A stretch of DNA of 64,000 nt from Diplonema papillatum (lineage: Eukaryota; Euglenozoa; Diplonemea; Diplonemida; Diplonemidae): contig JAPJBO010000329.1 in the NCBI GenBank assembly GCA_030068145.1, positions 1 to 64,000 of the forward strand. Direction: 5' to 3'. The position numbers were made by a program, and so were the translations under genes. Positions 1-9,409 of the stretch are shown here, in pieces; position 1 is the first letter of the stretch, and each line of letters opens with the position of its first letter. The notes under the pieces were generated by a model. That model worked only from the letters and a program-made list of their open reading frames with translations, had not been told where the DNA came from and ran no database searches.

Positions 1-73
1 GAGAGAGAACGAGTTAGAGTGCAGGGACCATCTCTCCGGGGAGTTTCCGGTCTCCTCACTTCTCTTCGCACTG

Positions 74-3000
74 CTACGGCGGGCGTAAGTCGCTCCGGAG
101 GCGCGCCGCAGGTCGCGGCTCTGCTACAGTGAGTGGTAGCACCGGAGTTGGTGCTGCAGCGGGCGCTCTGGCCGGCGGGTGAGCTCGTCTCGCGGGGGAT
201 CGCCGCCTTGTAGCGCTGCGGGCCCTCTTCTTCCTCGCGACTGCGCGGCCTACGGCGGCGGCAAACACCTTGATGGGAAACTTCAGCTTCCAATTAGCGA
301 AAGCTACGTCCTGAGGGTACACGGGTTTGGCGTCGTTCCACCTGTCTTTGGAGCATACTGCTTCTATGCCGTTCAACATCAGCTCTGTCCTCCGTCCAGC
401 TGCAAAACGTGGACGGTGTGAGAATCCCGGCATTGCCGGCGCACCCAGGCAGCGTAAAGAGCATACACCCTGTCTCCACTTCCCGGGGAAGGCTGAGGCC
501 CCCGTGTCAGCAAAGCTTAGGTCGTTGATGGCTCGTGCTAGATATCCTATCTGCAACCCTTTTTCGGCAAACGTTTCCCCAGGCAGCTTGGATCGCGTGT
601 AGGCCTCAAAATCCAAAGCGAGTTCCACGCCGGTCGTAGGGAGAGGGGGGGTGTTGACCCAACGTAGATTCCTTAGCCAGTAGACTAGCGACGCCGCGAA
701 GCGCGTCCCAATCTGCTTCGTGAGGAGCTCACGGCTGTCCCTTGCCAGCTCAACGTCATATCTCCCTGCCGCGGCGGAGGCAAGCTCCCAGGGGCGCGTC
801 GTCGCGATATTGTGCTGCGCTTGCGCCATCTCGATGGAGATGGTCCCGATCAGCTTCTGGACCCTCTCCACGAGTACCGGCGGGGTTCCGATGGGGGGAA
901 TCCCCCGTGTGCTCAGGCATAGGGGCATATTCTGTGCCGCCACTCCTGCGACGTCGAGTCGGCAGTGTAGATTGACCCACCTGCCCCCTGGTCCCGGGCA
1001 TTCCCAGAAATAGTGTAGCAGGGTCCCCGGAGTCCCACCGTCGCAGAACTCGCATACGCCGTCACCCGTTCCCCATCTTCTGTTGCACCACTCGCGAGAG
1101 TACACCGCTCCTGCGATGCATTTGCGGATTGCAAAGCTGAGCCTGTCCCCCGTCGCGCGGTTCTGCCACAGTCTGTTCAACAGGCGCACATCCACCCCCC
1201 TCTCGATACCCGAATAGCCTTGCCTTTGTGTCGTCAGGTAGCGCCACGCTCGAAGACGCAGGCCCTCACGGACGAAGTGCAGTGCCTCCTTCCCGGAGAA
1301 GGGCACGGTCGCACCTTCGAACGATAGCAGCTCGAAACTGTGCCGCTTCGCCGGCAGGAAACGTATCTCCCGAAGGAGATTGGATATCAGCCCGACGGGG
1401 CCCTTTAAGGAGGCGTCAGCCCCGGATACAAGGAGGGCATCCATTCGCAGCCGAAATCTCTCCTTCTGGTATTGCTTCGCGGCGGTGCGGAGTGAGCTGT
1501 ACCCGGAGGCGCATGCCGGATCGCACAAGTGCGCCTTCGCAACGAGGGTAAGTGTCGCGAGGGGGCTCTTCGCCCGATTTGAGCGAGGAATCAAGCAGGC
1601 GGAGAGAGCCGTGCGAAGAACGGAGTTGTTCGCGAAGCCCCCGGCCGAGTTGGCGCAGTAGGCCGCGCCGTAGTGGGCGGATGCCGCGATCGTCTGCATG
1701 ACGCGGAACTTGGTGCGCGGCTTCAGTGGCGACGCTTCTAGCCTGGCTGCGGCTTCCACGGTCGCGTCAGACCTACCGTTGTCCACAGGCCCTTCTGTGC
1801 CCAGGGGAACGCCCAGAACCTTAACGGTCTTCACCGATTTCATCGCCTTGCCTCCAACCTCGAGACGGGGGCCTTTTTTCGACGTCGAGAAGGCGGCACA
1901 CTTGCCTTCGTTGAGAGCGAGGCCGGTCAGATTCCCAAATATCGCGGTGACATCTATTCCTTCCTGGAGCAGCTTCGCGAGTCGCGAGAGAAGGTACAAG
2001 TCATCAGCAAAGGACTTCGGACTCACTCGTGCCCGGCTGACCAGGGCTTTCGAGAGCACGGACAGAAGGGCGTTGATCAGGACCACGGAGATAGGGCAGC
2101 CTTGGAGGATGCCGTTCGTGACCTTGAATTCATCGCCCACTCCCAGAGGGTACCTGAAACGACGTCTGAGGTACTTATAGACGTGGCGCAGAGGCGCCAG
2201 CACACGCTCATGCAGCCCCAGAGCCTCAACTAGGTCGAGTACCAAACCTTGCGGGACGCGGTCAAAACATTTCGCAAAGTCGAGCGCGATCCCATGTAGC
2301 GGCGTTCCGTTGATAAGGGATTCCTCTATCGACAGCGCGATGTCCATGATGACGTCGTCGCAGGAGTGGCCTTTCCGGAAGCCATGTTGGGACTCGTGTA
2401 TCCACTGCTCTTGCCAGACAAGAACCTCCTGCAGACGCACACTAGCCCAAAGACGATAAACGACGCTGGAGACGGTGATGGGCCGCAGCTTCAGGGGGTC
2501 ATCTCCCTCTCCCTTGGGAATCAGGGTGACTAGCGCGTCAAGAACCCCGTCGGGCCATAGGCCCGTCTCCTCGACTTCGTTCAGTACTGCAGCAAACCCT
2601 TCTAGGATTGTGTCCGGCAGGGCCGCAACTTCTCGCATGCGCCAGCCGTCCACGCCGCATGACGATTGCACACCTTTCTTCCTCGCTACCGACCGTAGGC
2701 GGTCGGCCGTGATCGGGCCCAGTTGGCACGGGTGTTGCGCAATAAAGTCACCATATTCTCGCAGGAAGGGGGCGAACTCGGGTTCCTTCTTCCCGGCATA
2801 CATGCGTAGCACGGGGTCCCACTTCCTCCTTACCGTCGCATCAACTTCCACCAAGTTCGCCGTGAGTCGCCCGTCGCGACCGTTCGTAAAATAGAATGTC
2901 GGCGGCGCCTCCTTCTTCACCCAAGCAAACGACTCTTTACCCAGAGGGTTACGGAGCTCGCGCTGACACCTTGCGATTTCCAGGTACCTCGAATTTAACG

Positions 3001-4423
3001 TAGTCTGGGCCAGGCTCTGGCACACGTCCGAGATAGTGTGTGATAGGCCCCGCGCGGCCTTCGCCGATGGCGGTACCAGTGGCAAAGCACATTTCCCGTC
3101 CGTACGCTGGAGGATGAAGCTTTGAAACGACCGTATTTTGTCCCACTGCCCTTTGAGCAGGAGCGACAACGGGCACGGGGCGCTGGACATATCTTCCCAT
3201 TTGGCTCGTGCGGCCGAGTACTCCCGCATGCGCCCGAGAAGACACCTGGCTCTCTTCAGAGGTGCGGTGTCGGCCCCCGCACCTTCCGGGGACGGCCTCG
3301 CGGACACGCGCTGGGTGCTCAGCCTCCGCCGCTCTCCTCGCCCGCGGTAGGCCGCCAGGTTACCCTCAATCTTGGACTTCTGGAGCAGATAATCCTCCGC
3401 CGCCCGCGAGATACGCAGCCAGAGAAAATCCACCCTCTGGCTGCCTTCTAGTCCGCGGGGGCACGGGTCGGCGAGTCGGTATTTCGCGACTACAGCTTTG
3501 AGGGCTGCGGTGTCGGTTCGGTCAGTCAGACCGGACCCAGGGATGGCGCGGGGGAAGCGGAACACCGCGTTAAGTTGCTGGAAAGCGGTGAGGTGGAAGA
3601 CAGCTCGAATCGCCTTATGCGTCGGGAACCCGGCCTCGAAGGTTTCTACGTTTCCAAGAGCGGAAGAGGCGATTTCGTTGGTAAGCACAAGGTCAATGCG
3701 TGACGGCTCCCCGTGGTAGCAGGTGTGCTCCGGAGGCCTGTTCAGGGACTTCGCGTGAAGCTCGGCACAGTCAGTCCACCCGTTTCGCAGTGCGAAGCGT
3801 AGGGCAGGAGAGTTCAGAGGGTCTGTGTTCAGGTCACCTGCAACTACAATCGGTACCGCGCCCAGGCGCCGGCGCATGCCCCAGAGAACCCCCTCGACCA
3901 GCTTCTCACGTTCAATCCGAGCCGAGTGGCCGCAATGTCCGTACAACGAAACCACATGGAGCGCACCCTTGCCGCTTCCGGTCGCGACACGTACGTGGAG
4001 GAAGCGAGCTGCCTCGTAGGCCCGCTCTTCAACGACATCGAACGGGCTAACCACGCATGCCGGCAGGCCTTTCCTCACAAGGATTGCTACACCGGCGCTC
4101 CCCCCGGTTATCTGGGATGGAACGTCGTTGCCACATTTACGCCCTTCGCAACAGGAACCAAAGAAAGGCTGCCAGACGTCGAGAGCAGCACACTCCTTCA
4201 GGGCCATCCGGATTTTCTTCTGCCCGGTGCTCGTCAGCTTCGTCTCCTGCAAGCAGATGATGTCCGCCACAATGCCGCAAAGGAGGAGCACGTTCTTCAA
4301 CAACGAGGTTACGTTGATCGTAACTACACGCAAGGGTGGTAGGCGAGGGCCGGACCCAGAAGATGTAGTGTGGGTAAGATTGTGTGACGCGTATGACGCG
4401 TGGTATAATTGAGGGTTCACCAT
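74..4423 (-). CDS. LINE ORF2: AP endonuclease - reverse transcriptase
   Basis: A 1449-residue polyprotein that would nick target DNA and copy the element RNA at the nick. Residues about 31-275 form an exonuclease-endonuclease-phosphatase domain: the LQETK motif has the catalytic Glu near 60, GDLNTD lies near 196-201, SRIDLVLT near 241-248 and PTHKA near 267-271. The reverse transcriptase spans about 580-870, with PKGEGDDPLKLRPI at 637-650, LDFAKCFD near 714-721 and the catalytic FADD at 805-808. A CxxC-x(8)-H-x(4)-C type knuckle (CEFCDGG...HYFWEC) sits at 1124-1142. The C-terminus is basic and proline/alanine-rich. The start ATG (4423-4421) overlaps the ORF1 stop, which suggests translation by termination-reinitiation. 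No RNase H domain was recognised. The clade within LINEs cannot be fixed by eye. Confidence 0.95.
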   Translation of the reverse strand: MVNPQLYHASYASHNLTHTTSSGSGPRLPPLRVVTINVTSLLKNVLLLCGIVADIICLQETKLTSTGQKKIRMALKECAALDVWQPFFGSCCEGRKCGNDVPSQITGGSAGVAILVRKGLPACVVSPFDVVEERAYEAARFLHVRVATGSGKGALHVVSLYGHCGHSARIEREKLVEGVLWGMRRRLGAVPIVVAGDLNTDPLNSPALRFALRNGWTDCAELHAKSLNRPPEHTCYHGEPSRIDLVLTNEIASSALGNVETFEAGFPTHKAIRAVFHLTAFQQLNAVFRFPRAIPGSGLTDRTDTAALKAVVAKYRLADPCPRGLEGSQRVDFLWLRISRAAEDYLLQKSKIEGNLAAYRGRGERRRLSTQRVSARPSPEGAGADTAPLKRARCLLGRMREYSAARAKWEDMSSAPCPLSLLLKGQWDKIRSFQSFILQRTDGKCALPLVPPSAKAARGLSHTISDVCQSLAQTTLNSRYLEIARCQRELRNPLGKESFAWVKKEAPPTFYFTNGRDGRLTANLVEVDATVRRKWDPVLRMYAGKKEPEFAPFLREYGDFIAQHPCQLGPITADRLRSVARKKGVQSSCGVDGWRMREVAALPDTILEGFAAVLNEVEETGLWPDGVLDALVTLIPKGEGDDPLKLRPITVSSVVYRLWASVRLQEVLVWQEQWIHESQHGFRKGHSCDDVIMDIALSIEESLINGTPLHGIALDFAKCFDRVPQGLVLDLVEALGLHERVLAPLRHVYKYLRRRFRYPLGVGDEFKVTNGILQGCPISVVLINALLSVLSKALVSRARVSPKSFADDLYLLSRLAKLLQEGIDVTAIFGNLTGLALNEGKCAAFSTSKKGPRLEVGGKAMKSVKTVKVLGVPLGTEGPVDNGRSDATVEAAARLEASPLKPRTKFRVMQTIAASAHYGAAYCANSAGGFANNSVLRTALSACLIPRSNRAKSPLATLTLVAKAHLCDPACASGYSSLRTAAKQYQKERFRLRMDALLVSGADASLKGPVGLISNLLREIRFLPAKRHSFELLSFEGATVPFSGKEALHFVREGLRLRAWRYLTTQRQGYSGIERGVDVRLLNRLWQNRATGDRLSFAIRKCIAGAVYSREWCNRRWGTGDGVCEFCDGGTPGTLLHYFWECPGPGGRWVNLHCRLDVAGVAAQNMPLCLSTRGIPPIGTPPVLVERVQKLIGTISIEMAQAQHNIATTRPWELASAAAGRYDVELARDSRELLTKQIGTRFAASLVYWLRNLRWVNTPPLPTTGVELALDFEAYTRSKLPGETFAEKGLQIGYLARAINDLSFADTGASAFPGKWRQGVCSLRCLGAPAMPGFSHRPRFAAGRRTELMLNGIEAVCSKDRWNDAKPVYPQDVAFANWKLKFPIKVFAAAVGRAVARKKRARSATRRRSPARRAHPPARAPAAAPTPVLPLTVAEPRPAARLRSDLRPP

Positions 4424-6372
4424 TTTGAGTCCGCGGGGTCGACGGCGGGCGCCTGCGCAGGCGAGGGCGGTGTTGGGGGGGCGTCTTGCAGTTTAGCCCA
4501 GCACGCATGGCAAACCACCGCCTCACAGGGGCCGTGTGCACATTGACGCCTCGCCTGTCCTACTTGCATACGCTTGCAGCAGACTTCGCATAGGAACGCC
4601 TTATCGTTTTCGTATGACTCCTGCCAGTTGGCGTGCCGGCAGTCGGTAGCCATATTGTCAGCGGTGTCGAGCCGCGCCACCTTGTCTTGGGTCGTCGTCT
4701 CATCGCTGGCGCGGCTCCGCTTCTGTCCCGGAACGGGTTCTGGGCGTTCTTGGAGGCTCGCGAGGAACTCACGAGGGAGATTAATTTTCACCCGCTGGCA
4801 CTGTGTGGTGAACCCCTTCTTTTGCCTCGCGTCGATGGAACGGTCGTATTTCCTGATCGAGATTGACGCCCGATCAAGGCGGTAGAGCACTGGTGCCGGA
4901 GGTCCCTGGTCGGCAATGACCACGCACACAGTATCCCCTCGCCGTTTGAACGAACCGACTGGCTCCACTTTCCATTCGGCTGCTGCGCAGGCGGCGAGGA
5001 GGTCGGACGGGTGCTCCGCCGGACACGCCGTGGTGACGATGTACTTGTCACCCCGACGCTGGCGCTTCGACAGCTTCTTCCCGACCGCCGATTCCGTGGC
5101 GGCGACGTGCTCCGGGGTCGTTCGTATGCCGAAGACGCCGGTTTTCGCGCCGCCGATCACACCGAATGTGTTCGGTGTCCTGGCAGCTATCTGGCGCGCT
5201 TCCTCGAGGGCGCAGTCGCTCACCCACACCGCCGGCAGCGTGTCCGTTCCGTTGACAAACGACATGGCCTTCCAGAAAGTGCCGGCCTTCCCGGAGCTCC
5301 GAAGCAGCTTCGGCACGTCTTCGACTGGGACGCGGACGCTCACCTCACACACGCCCTGTCGTCGGTGCACCTTCGTAAACACCGACGACCAGTCCATGCG
5401 CAGACCTTCGGCTTCCGCCGCCTTCTTCGCCATGATCCTGACCGACTGGCCAGCCTTCATCGCCGTCTCCCACGTAGTGGCGTGGACATAGGCGGCACGT
5501 ACCTGGAATAGGCACACCTGAGTCGTCGGCTGCCCGGGGGCGACCGTCTTGCACGATACCGTCGGCGGGGTGACGTTGCAGTACTTTGCCCACACGTCCT
5601 GGTGGTTCCCGTTAGAAAGCACCACCAGGTGCCTCGCCGACTCCGCCCACGGTACGGTGCACACGACGGCTACCTTGGCGCCCGGACAGACCCCGATGAG
5701 GTCCAGGGCAGCCCCCCATGCGTACTCCGCATCCTCGGTGTTCGCGGCAACAAGAACGCCGCCCTTCTTGTTCCCCATCTCGACACCTGACTCGACCTTT
5801 GGCACTCCCCAGCCATCGAGTACCATGACGGCCTTCGGTCGAGTGCGACGGGTCTTTTCGGCCCACGTGCTCCCTTTGGGCGTGTTCGGTTGCCCCGCCG
5901 CTGCATCGCGCACTTTCTGCGCCCAGGTGTTGTTCGCCGGTGGGTCCGGTTGCTCTGCAGACGCAGAGGACCGAGTCTTCTCCGGCCGGGTCCGGTCCGG
6001 CAGCGGGGGTGCGCATGCGACCGCCGGCCGGGTCCGGTCCGGCGGCGGAGGCTGTGCGCTTGCGACCGCCGGCCGGGTCCGGTCCGGCGGCGGGGGCTGT
6101 GCGTTTGTGACCGTCGGGCCGGGTTTCCTTGCTTCGGCTGCGGGCGGCGCCCCGGAGTGCGCGGCTTCCATCAGGGTGAGAACGAGGTTCATCATTCTCA
6201 CCAGCTGCTGCCTCACCTTCTCGTCGACGCCTTTCTCAGCCAAGCATGATGCCCGGTCAAGCAGTGCGTCGACGTCTCCCATCGTCGAAGATGAACGAGG
6301 CAAGCCCGCCACCCTACAGACGGTTTTCGCCCTCTCTCCCTTGCGTTCTTTCTTACTCTCTGATGTGATCAA
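4417..6372 (-). CDS. LINE ORF1: nucleic-acid-binding type protein with C-terminal Cys cluster
   Basis: A 651-residue protein directly upstream of the LINE ORF2 and on the same strand, in the position of the RNA-binding ORF1 of non-LTR elements. The N-terminal third is low in complexity, with proline-rich repeats of the type PPPPDRTRPAVA encoded by a 45-bp DNA repeat. The middle shows no motif I recognise. Near residues 590-635 there is a cluster of Cys and His (FLCEVCCKRMQ, RRQCAHGPCEAVVCHACW) resembling a PHD/RING-like zinc-binding fold rather than the CCHC knuckles common in ORF1 proteins. The stop codon overlaps the ORF2 start in the heptamer ATGGTGA (4423-4417, minus strand). Its function as element RNP protein is inferred from position. 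Confidence 0.8.
   Translation of the reverse strand: MITSESKKERKGERAKTVCRVAGLPRSSSTMGDVDALLDRASCLAEKGVDEKVRQQLVRMMNLVLTLMEAAHSGAPPAAEARKPGPTVTNAQPPPPDRTRPAVASAQPPPPDRTRPAVACAPPLPDRTRPEKTRSSASAEQPDPPANNTWAQKVRDAAAGQPNTPKGSTWAEKTRRTRPKAVMVLDGWGVPKVESGVEMGNKKGGVLVAANTEDAEYAWGAALDLIGVCPGAKVAVVCTVPWAESARHLVVLSNGNHQDVWAKYCNVTPPTVSCKTVAPGQPTTQVCLFQVRAAYVHATTWETAMKAGQSVRIMAKKAAEAEGLRMDWSSVFTKVHRRQGVCEVSVRVPVEDVPKLLRSSGKAGTFWKAMSFVNGTDTLPAVWVSDCALEEARQIAARTPNTFGVIGGAKTGVFGIRTTPEHVAATESAVGKKLSKRQRRGDKYIVTTACPAEHPSDLLAACAAAEWKVEPVGSFKRRGDTVCVVIADQGPPAPVLYRLDRASISIRKYDRSIDARQKKGFTTQCQRVKINLPREFLASLQERPEPVPGQKRSRASDETTTQDKVARLDTADNMATDCRHANWQESYENDKAFLCEVCCKRMQVGQARRQCAHGPCEAVVCHACWAKLQDAPPTPPSPAQAPAVDPADSKW
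5982..6113. repeat. 45-bp tandem repeat inside LINE ORF1
   Basis: About 2.7 copies of a GC-rich 45-bp unit (core GTCCGGTCCGGCGGCGG) keep the ORF1 frame and encode repeated proline-rich PPPPDRTRPAV segments. The unit length is a multiple of three, so copy number can change without shifting the frame. Confidence 0.8.
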
Positions 6373-6475
6373 ACTCCCTCCCGCTTCTTTCCACCCAAGG
6401 TGTTTCCGGGCAGAACCCGGAGCCGCTTTCCTTCAAGGGTAGCCACGGCAAGCCACCAATAAAGTACAGAAGAAG

Positions 6476-6715
6476 ATGACAGCTGCCAGAGGGGTAGCAA
6501 AAGAGGTTGCAGATTCAGATGACCAGGAGGAAGAGGAAGAAGGTGATACGGATGAGAATGAGAATGGGGAAGAGGAAGACGAAGACGAAGACGAAGAAGA
6601 AGAAGAAGAAGAAGAAGAAGATGACGAAGAAGATGAAGAAGACGAAGAAGACGAAGAGGAGGAAGAAGAGGACAAACCGACGGGGCCTATTCCCAAGCGA
6701 AGGAAAATTGGCTGA
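6476..6715 (+). CDS. Short acidic ORF, possible last exon of a host gene
   Basis: 79 codons from ATG to TGA on the plus strand, running away from the LINE 5' end. Most of it is an Asp/Glu run, followed by a C-terminal basic motif (PKRRKIG) that looks like a nuclear localisation signal. Acidic tracts followed by such a tail are seen at the ends of nuclear chaperones and nucleolar proteins, but nothing here identifies a family. A CAG lies a few bases before the ATG, so this could be the 3' exon of a gene interrupted upstream by the LINE. It could equally be a chance ORF in a GAA/GAC microsatellite. Confidence 0.3.
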   Translation: MTAARGVAKEVADSDDQEEEEEGDTDENENGEEEDEDEDEEEEEEEEEDDEEDEEDEEDEEEEEEDKPTGPIPKRRKIG

Positions 6716-6927
6716 TAGCACCTGACTGTGTGCGTTTTTATCAAGATTTATCAAGTTTATTTCGTGTTTTCTTCTCGTTTTTCTCTCCGCTTGTTGTGGG
6801 AATCTGCAATACGGAAGATTCCACCCTTGGATGGCGTGAGCACCGTGGGCCTGGACCCTATCTGGACCCTAGCGCTAACCCGGGGCCCGGGGCCCGGGCC
6901 CTGGAGACCCTGGAGTTACAGGTACCC

Positions 6928-6966
<39 letters not shown>

Positions 6967-8094
6967 CCTTTAAGGCTTTGTAGGTTCTCCCGACTCCCCA
7001 AATCGTGGTTTAGCACAAACTCAAGAGGTCTGGCCAACTATTCCCTGCAGGTTTTTTAGCATACTTTCGAACAGAAAAAAAAAAAAAAAAAAAAGGAAAA
7101 CGAAGAGGGAAAACGGGCGTGGCCTCACCTTGCGCATTCATTTTTCTTCGCGTTGCGGTCGAGAGAAATAAATAGCACGCGGGTGGGTCTGCCTTCCTTG
7201 AATTTGATGGGGTGTACGAGTGGATGTGTTCGTTGTCGACAACGTATTCTTGGTTGGGGAGGGCGTCATTCAGATGAAACAAAGAAAACGAAGCACTTGC
7301 TCTGCTGGCCAAAATCGTGGACGGGAAAAAAGAATTGGTATCCCGAATGATGTGCCGCAAAACGAGCTGTTTGGCCCGCAATTCTTTTGTTAGAGTGTGA
7401 AAGGTTTTTTTTTTTTTTTCCCCCTCCCCCGGATACCAGGGGTCTTTAAAAGTTTGGGGGTTGGAGCGGAAAACCCGGTGTCAGCCAAAAACCCGGTGTG
7501 AGGTCAAATTTTTTTAGAGTTAAAGTTCGCTTTTTTTTTTCCAACACTTGGGCAGCAGGGATGCCTTGGGACGAAAATCCCTACGCTCTAAACCGGGGTT
7601 TTGGGGAATCACACGGCATTCAGCGGTGACCCTACTGTAGCCCCGACCCGCACAGTAGGCTGTGTTGACGCTTCGGGTGGGGGGAGACCTGCCCGCGCAG
7701 CGATATTTTTTGTGGTAGTGAGCCTCCTTTTGGCTGCTGCATGCGTGTGCCGCCTCTGGTGCACGATTGAACCAGCGTTAAACTCCGGAACACCGATCCA
7801 GCAACTCTTCTTGTGGCGGTTTTGTGTTTCTTAAGGAGCCCTGCGCCGCAGGCGCGGAAACTTTTAAACGGTCGCACTTACAGTTAAACAGATGGACGGA
7901 AACACGTTGGTTTGTCCCCGGCTGCAGCAGGTTTTCGTCCTGCACAACGCCCCTGCATTGCCTGCCACGGTGGAACACTGTGAACAGAATGAGCAAATAA
8001 TGCGGTAGCCCCATGACGGAAAACACCTGCGCCGCAGGCGCGGAAAACTTTTGGCGTCTTTCTGGCCAGCCAGCTAAGTACGAAGATCGCAAAA
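6716..8094. other. Intergenic; homopolymers, no gene seen
   Basis: Contains a short GC palindrome (GGGGCCCGGGGCCCGGGCC near 6883-6901), a poly(G) run of about 34 (6931-6964), a poly(A) run (7074-7094), poly(T) runs and a repeated GCGCCGCAGGCGCGGAAA motif near 7842-7860 and 8030-8048. No coding region or RNA gene was recognised. Confidence 0.6.
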
Positions 8095-8560
8095 CAGTTT
8101 TCCGTGAAAGAAATTTCCGCCGGTGGTTTCTGCTATGAGAAAATTTTTTCCATCAGGTTTCTGCCACGAGAAATTTCCACCGATGGGTTCCGTTCGAAAA
8201 CATTTCCACCAACAATTTCTGTTAGAAAAGTTTTCCGCCAAGCTTCCCGTGAAAGAAATTTCCGCCGGTGGTTTCTGCCATGCGAAAATTTCCACCAACA
8301 GTATTCCACAAAGAAATTTCCGCCAGTAGTTTCCAAGAAAATTTCCACCAGGTTTCCACCACGAGAGAAATTTCCACCACCAGTTTCCCACGAAAGAAAT
8401 TTCCGCCAGTAGTTTTCACGAGAACATTTCCATCATCGGTTTCCGCCACGACAAAATTTCCATCAGTTTTCTGTCGTGAGAAATTTTTCCACCACCAGTT
8501 TCCCTTCCCACGAAAGAAATTTCCGCCGGTAGTTTCCATGAGAAAATTTCCAGCCTACAC
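8095..8560. repeat. Degenerate minisatellite (GAAATTTCCRCC type)
   Basis: About 16 imperfect units of roughly 24-33 bp, each with a core GAAATTTCCGCCRGTRGTTT or its variants. The units differ in length and sequence, so the array is old or fast-changing. Open frames across it on both strands follow from the repeat and are not taken as genes. Confidence 0.85.
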
Positions 8561-8728
8561 AGTGACAAAACAGAAATCTGGAGAAAAACGTGTGCACTTC
8601 TTTTGTCTTGTTTGAAACGGGAGGGGGGGGCGAGGGCCTGAGGTCAATTGTTTACGCGGGATGAGAGTGGAATCAGCTTCAATCGTTGCAGTCCGGGAGG
8701 TTATTGTTTTGTGTTTTCCGACATCGTG

Positions 8729-9215
8729 GGTCAGTCTGTTGCTTTTGGCGACCAATCAATCGTGGGTCAGTCTGTTGCTTATGGCGACCTTTCAATTGTG
8801 GGTCTGTCTGTTGCTTTGCGACCTTTCAATGGTGGGTCTGTCTGTTGCTTTTGGCGACCAATCAATCGTGGTCAGTCTGTTGCTTTTGGCGACCAATCAA
8901 TCGTGGTCAGTCTGTTGCTTTTGGCGACCAATCAATCGTGGTCAGTCTGTTGCTTTTGGCGACCTTTCAATGGTGGGTCTGTCTGGTGCTTTGCGACCTT
9001 TCAATCGTGGTCAGTCTGTTGCTTTTGGCGACCTTTCAATGGTGGGTCAGTCTGTTGCTTTTGGCGACCAATCAATCGTGGTCAGTCTGTTGCTTTTGGC
9101 GACCTTTCAATGGTGGGTCAGTCTGGTGCTTTTGGCGACCAATCAATCGTGGTCAGTCTGTTGCTTTTGGCAACCTTTCAATGGTGGGTCTGTCTGTTGC
9201 TTGCGACCTTTTCTA
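8729..9215. repeat. 35-36 bp tandem repeat
   Basis: About 13 units of two alternating types: one ends GACCAATCAATCGTG, the other GACCTTTCAATGGTGG. Both share GTCWGTCTGTTGCTTTTGGC. Three frames are open through it, as expected of a short repeat without stops. Confidence 0.9.
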
Positions 9216-9244
9216 TTGCCGTCTTTGTTATTGTAGCCCCGTCC

Positions 9245-9370
9245 TCTTTTTAGAGTTAAAGTTCGCTTGAAATTCCGGGGTTTTAGGGTCTCCGTGTGAC
9301 CGTTCATGAATGAATTTTTAGAGTGAAAGCTCGGTTGAGGATCCGGGTTAAAGTCGCCCGGTGACCATCG
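9245..9370. repeat. Dispersed repeat D, two partial copies
   Basis: Copies of a dispersed repeat with the core TTTAGAGTGAAAGTTCGCTT followed by a TCCGGGGTTTTAAAGTCTCC-like segment and GGGTGACC. Related copies occur at 22680-22727, 28852-28892, 29196-29296 with 29852-29942, 34470-34535, 34963-35015, 36172-36224 and 38440-38530. Function is unknown. Confidence 0.75.
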
Positions 9371-9409
9371 TCGACAGGGTTCCTTCATCATATACTAGTG
9401 TATGGTACC

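Larger units (their letters stand above)
1..6470 (-). mobile_element. Non-LTR retrotransposon (LINE), two ORFs, 3' end cut by window edge
   Basis: Two long open frames on the minus strand are arranged ORF1 (4417-6372) then ORF2 (74-4423), with a 7-bp overlap, as in LINE-type elements. ORF2 carries an AP-type endonuclease followed by a reverse transcriptase and a Cys/His knuckle, with no integrase, protease or RNase H that I can see. Both frames are open over their full length, so the copy looks young and possibly competent. Its 3' untranslated part runs off the left edge of the window. The 5' boundary near 6470 is only inferred from where the sequence changes to an unrelated acidic ORF. I see no target-site duplication because one end is missing. 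Confidence 0.9.

Noticed and set aside
6931-6964. Poly(G) run as a meaningful signal or telomere remnant
   Set aside because: A plain homopolymer with no repeat unit; similar G and C runs occur at 27663-27715, 27938-27977 and 39148.
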